Shown here: one piece after another, positions 63,203 to 64,000 of the stretch
How positions within the stretch are numbered: position 1 is the stretch's first letter
How the letters are laid out: each line of letters opens with the position of its first letter
From: Methylomonas sp. ZR1
GTDB lineage: Bacteria > Pseudomonadota > Gammaproteobacteria > Methylococcales > Methylomonadaceae
NCBI RefSeq assembly: GCF_013141865.1
Contig: NZ_RCST01000001.1
Location: 3,038,001-3,102,000 of the forward strand
DNA: 64,000 nt
Direction of reading: 5' to 3'
The notes under the pieces: generated by a model
What the model was told of the DNA's origin: nothing
The model's database searches: none
What the model saw: the letters and a program-made list of their open reading frames with translations, nothing else
Made by a program: the position numbers and the translations under genes

Positions 63203-64000
63203 TTGGAACTCAGTGGCGGACATATTCTTGTCCAATGTCTTAAAGATGAAGGTGTCGAATTTGTATTTGGCTATCCGGGTGGCTCTGTCTTGCACATCTA
63301 TGATGCCATTTTCCATCAAGACGAAGTGAAACATATCCTGGTCCGCCACGAACAAGCGGCGGCCCATGCAGCTGACGCTTATGCGCGCGCCACCGGCAAA
63401 CCGGGCGTGGTGCTGGTCACCTCGGGCCCTGGCGCGACGAATGCCGTCACCGGCATTGCCACCGCGTATATGGATTCTATCCCGATGGTGATCATCTCGG
63501 GCCAAGTGCCGTCGCCGGTAATAGGCAGCGATGCGTTCCAGGAAGTCGATACGGTGGGCATTACTCGGCCCTGCGTTAAGCACAACTTCCTGGTCAAGGA
63601 TGTCAACGATTTGGCCGAAACCATGAAGAAGGCCTTTTACGTGGCAACCACCGGCCGCCCCGGCCCGGTATTGGTCGACGTGCCGAAAGACATCACCGAT
63701 CCAAACATCAAGGTGCCTTATAAGTACCCGAAAAAGATCAGCATGCGTTCTTATAACCCGGTGGTAAGCGGCCACAAGGGCCAGATCAAACGCGCGGTAG
63801 ATATATTGTTAACCGCGCAGCGGCCGATGATTTATTCCGGCGGCGGCGTGATTCTTGGTGAAGCCCATAAAGAACTAACCGAACTGACCCAATTGCTGGG
63901 TTACCCGATCACCAACACCTTGATGGGTTTGGGCGGCTATCCGGCCACCGACAAACAGTTCGTCGGCATGCTGGGTATGCACGGTACTTACGAAGCCAAT
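63203..64000 (+). CDS. ilvB: Acetolactate synthase large subunit, partial
   Basis: The first 266 codons of the thiamine-diphosphate enzyme that makes acetolactate for valine, leucine and isoleucine. Visible motifs are [20 protein letters not shown], the TPP-binding glutamate region [39 protein letters not shown] and the [20 protein letters not shown] segment. The start is TTG 63203, preceded by GAGG at 8 bp; no ATG is available in frame near it. The gene continues past the right edge. The ilvN/ilvH small subunit would be expected just downstream, outside the window. Confidence 0.96.
   Translation, partial: MELSGGHILVQCLKDEGVEFVFGYPGGSVLHIYDAIFHQDEVKHILVRHEQAAAHAADAYARATGKPGVVLVTSGPGATNAVTGIATAYMDSIPMVIISGQVPSPVIGSDAFQEVDTVGITRPCVKHNFLVKDVNDLAETMKKAFYVATTGRPGPVLVDVPKDITDPNIKVPYKYPKKISMRSYNPVVSGHKGQIKRAVDILLTAQRPMIYSGGGVILGEAHKELTELTQLLGYPITNTLMGLGGYPATDKQFVGMLGMHGTYEAN

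Overview
The window comes from a gammaproteobacterium, most likely a methanotroph or relative in the Methylococcales (Methylomonas-like). The evidence is classic gammaproteobacterial blocks (tig-clpP-clpX-lon-hupB-tRNA-ppiD; def-fmt-rsmB-DUF4390-ntrYX; topA-smg-dprA-lysM; rplM-rpsI), a FabV-type enoyl-ACP reductase, and a sensor/regulator pair resembling MoxY/MoxX. The taxonomic call is inference from gene content and was not checked by any search.

Layout. (1) 1-16213 is a metal-stress island. A minus-strand bufferin-type RiPP operon (bufA precursor, bufB MNIO/DUF692 enzyme, bufC DUF2063 partner, partial DoxX/bufD) diverges from a sigma-54 activator (GAF-PAS-AAA-Fis). A long plus-strand run follows: a CzcCBA-like heavy-metal RND efflux system, a PII-NG protein, an outer-membrane porin, an exported PIG-L deacetylase, a histidine kinase and an NtrC-family regulator. 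I find well-spaced -24/-12 (sigma-54) promoters in front of both bufA and the efflux operon, which would tie bufferin and efflux to sigma-54 activators encoded beside them. (2) 16214-18960 is a repeat-rich stretch with a small secreted protein whose 3' end is duplicated in tandem (366 bp period), a multi-hairpin interspersed repeat and a lone TIR-domain protein. (3) 19015-24894 is a Yej/Dpp-type peptide ABC importer with an unusual membrane-anchored binding protein; fabV follows. (4) 26572-48901 is housekeeping: protein quality control, three tRNAs, topoisomerase I, DNA uptake, deformylation/formylation, NtrYX and ribosomal proteins L13/S9. (5) 48923-52314 holds a DUF2380-like secreted protein preceded by a truncated SRPBCC-like reading frame, a NarL-type two-component system and an unknown gene.

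(6) 52585-62957 is a type I Wadjet (JetABCD) anti-plasmid locus on the minus strand, followed 2 bp downstream by a 4'-phosphopantetheinyl transferase. The locus is damaged. jetA carries a CTG in place of its start codon, a frameshift near codon 33 and a second frameshift at a GC-dinucleotide tract. A 2.7 kb block separates jetA from jetB and contains an N-acetylmuramidase/SH3 gene pair (possible toxin-immunity) plus fossils of a PIN-domain gene and a methyltransferase. (7) The window ends inside ilvB/ilvI (acetolactate synthase large subunit), which starts at a TTG codon.

The most notable items are the sigma-54-controlled bufferin-plus-efflux island, the decaying Wadjet locus with its inserted muramidase pair, and the NtrX-type regulator that has lost its sigma-54 contact loop and its Walker B aspartate.
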